Part shown: piece after piece, positions 6,386-7,796 of the stretch
How the letters are laid out: each line of letters opens with the position of its first letter
How positions within the stretch are numbered: position 1 is the stretch's first letter
NCBI GenBank assembly: GCA_010092805.1
Contig: JAADYY010000204.1
Coordinates: 1 to 7,796 of the forward strand
Length of the DNA: 7,796 nt
Direction of reading: 5' to 3'
Source: Chloroflexota bacterium
Lineage (GTDB): Bacteria; Chloroflexota; Anaerolineae; Aggregatilineales; Phototrophicaceae
The notes under the pieces: generated by a model
The model's database searches: none
Seen by the model: the letters and a program-made list of their open reading frames with translations, nothing else
Told to the model about the DNA's origin: nothing
Program-made: the position numbers and the translations under genes

Positions 6386-7083
6386 CCCAACAGCCGCACG
6401 CGCAGCATTTCGGCGAGATTGTGGCCGATGATCCGGTATTCACTGCCCAGCTTGATCTGCACGGGGCCGTTGAACGGCGCGAAATGATAGATTTCGAGCT
6501 GCTTGCCCGGCACCAACCCCAATGCCCCCAAGTATTCGAGGCGGTCAGGTTCGCGGGTGCGCACGCGCGTCAGTTCCAGCAGGTGATGCTCCGGTGCTTC
6601 GGTGAGCAGCAGGTCGCGTATATCGGGGATGTCACCGTCCACCGTTGGGATTGGCTCGCCGTGCGGGCACCGCGTCGGGTTCCCAGCCATCTCGGCCATG
6701 CGTTCAGCCATTGCATCGCTGAGGGCGCGGCTCATCTTGGTGGACTCGCCGTGAACCTCGTGCCAGCCGAAACCCATCACGGTGACCAGAAACGACTCCA
6801 CGATGCGCTGGCGGCGAAGCTGCTTGAGCGCCTCGCGTTCGCCCTCATCCACCAAGCGGATGCCCTGATACGGTTCGTGCGCCAGCAAACCCAGATCGCG
6901 CAGCTTGCCGACCATCCGGTTGACGGCGGGCGCACTCACATCCATGAGATCCGCAAGCGCGGACGTACTGACATACGGTTGCAGCGCGTTGAAATCTGAC
7001 AGCCGATAGATTTCGGCCAGATACTCGCGCATCGTCGGGCTGAGATCATCGGTAGCGGCGCGTTTGCGCGCGTTATCCACCAT
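6382..7083 (-). CDS. DtxR/MntR-family transcriptional regulator
   Basis: This 233-residue protein has the full DtxR-type layout: an N-terminal winged helix (about 15-75; helix-turn-helix STSALADLMDVSAPAVNRMV), a dimerisation/metal-binding helical region (about 76-135), the segment CPHGEPIP (139-146) seen in the family, and a C-terminal FeoA/SH3-like domain (about 157-233). The family represses metal uptake, oxidative-stress or related genes when loaded with Fe(II) or Mn(II). Aligned from memory with DtxR and MntR, several ligand positions differ: DtxR His79 becomes Gln92, Cys102 becomes Thr115, Glu105 becomes Ser118 and His106 becomes Arg119, while Glu83 and His98 remain as Glu96 and His111. 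Metal response is thus uncertain. It follows the metallophosphoesterase gene after 37 bases and is probably in one operon with it. No metal transporter gene is in the window. The start has only a weak upstream GGAT/AAG as ribosome binding site. Confidence 0.9.
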   Translation of the reverse strand: MVDNARKRAATDDLSPTMREYLAEIYRLSDFNALQPYVSTSALADLMDVSAPAVNRMVGKLRDLGLLAHEPYQGIRLVDEGEREALKQLRRQRIVESFLVTVMGFGWHEVHGESTKMSRALSDAMAERMAEMAGNPTRCPHGEPIPTVDGDIPDIRDLLLTEAPEHHLLELTRVRTREPDRLEYLGALGLVPGKQLEIYHFAPFNGPVQIKLGSEYRIIGHNLAEMLRVRLLG

Positions 7084-7094
7084 CGTTCACACTT

Positions 7095-7110
7095 AATCCG
7101 TAAATCCGTA
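7095..7110. repeat. tandem 8-base repeat before the DtxR-family gene
   Basis: AATCCGTA occurs twice head to tail (7095-7102 and 7103-7110), followed by a partial third copy ATC. It fills nearly half of the short gap between the metallophosphoesterase stop and the DtxR-family start. It may be a replication-slippage duplication or a small regulatory element; the unit is not palindromic, unlike classical DtxR boxes. Confidence 0.5.
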
Positions 7111-7121
7111 ATCGCTGAAGG

Positions 7122-7796
<675 letters not shown>

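Noticed and set aside
6421..6999. Plus-strand reading of 192 codons opposite the DtxR-family gene
   Set aside because: It is fully antisense to a gene with clear family motifs, and its translation shows no recognisable domain; long antisense openings are common at this G+C.

Overview
The window is roughly 60% G+C by eye and has a signalling-rich bacterial gene content: a WD40 protein, a STAND/NB-ARC ATPase with tetratricopeptide repeats, and a transmembrane Hanks-type Ser/Thr kinase carrying a sugar-binding-protein-like outer domain. This mix is typical of Chloroflexota (Anaerolineae-like lineages); Cyanobacteria and Planctomycetes are less likely alternatives. The taxonomic call is inference from architecture, not from a marker gene. 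There is no RNA gene, CRISPR array, transposase or attachment site that I can support.

Layout. The plus strand carries four genes: a stand-alone seven-bladed WD40 propeller (122-1075), a small Trm112/UPF0434-like protein (1217-1465), an 846-residue STAND NTPase with an acidic linker and TPR tail (1580-4120), and a kinase-TM-periplasmic-binding-protein fusion (start preferred at 4313, end 6385). The minus strand carries two genes read towards the kinase: a calcineurin-like metallophosphoesterase whose N-terminus lies beyond the right edge (7122-7796), followed 37 bases later by a DtxR/MntR-family regulator (6382-7083). The stop codons of the kinase and the DtxR gene interlock in the four bases CTAA at 6382-6385.

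Regulation. Two sigma70-like promoters are good: TTGACG-17-TATACT before the Trm112 gene and TTGGCG-18-TACAAT before the kinase. A weaker -10 lies before the WD40 gene. A perfect 11-bp hairpin follows the STAND gene and a 7-bp hairpin covers the WD40 stop codon. The plus strand therefore looks like three transcription units: WD40; Trm112 with STAND-TPR; kinase. The minus strand looks like one operon.

How the genes may work together. The kinase could sense an extracytoplasmic small molecule and phosphorylate cytoplasmic targets, while the WD40 and STAND-TPR proteins are typical scaffold or switch proteins. No shared pathway can be proven from the sequence. The points most worth following are the kinase-binding-protein fusion, the STAND ATPase with a changed Walker B and no effector domain, and the DtxR-family regulator that appears to have lost most of the usual metal ligands.
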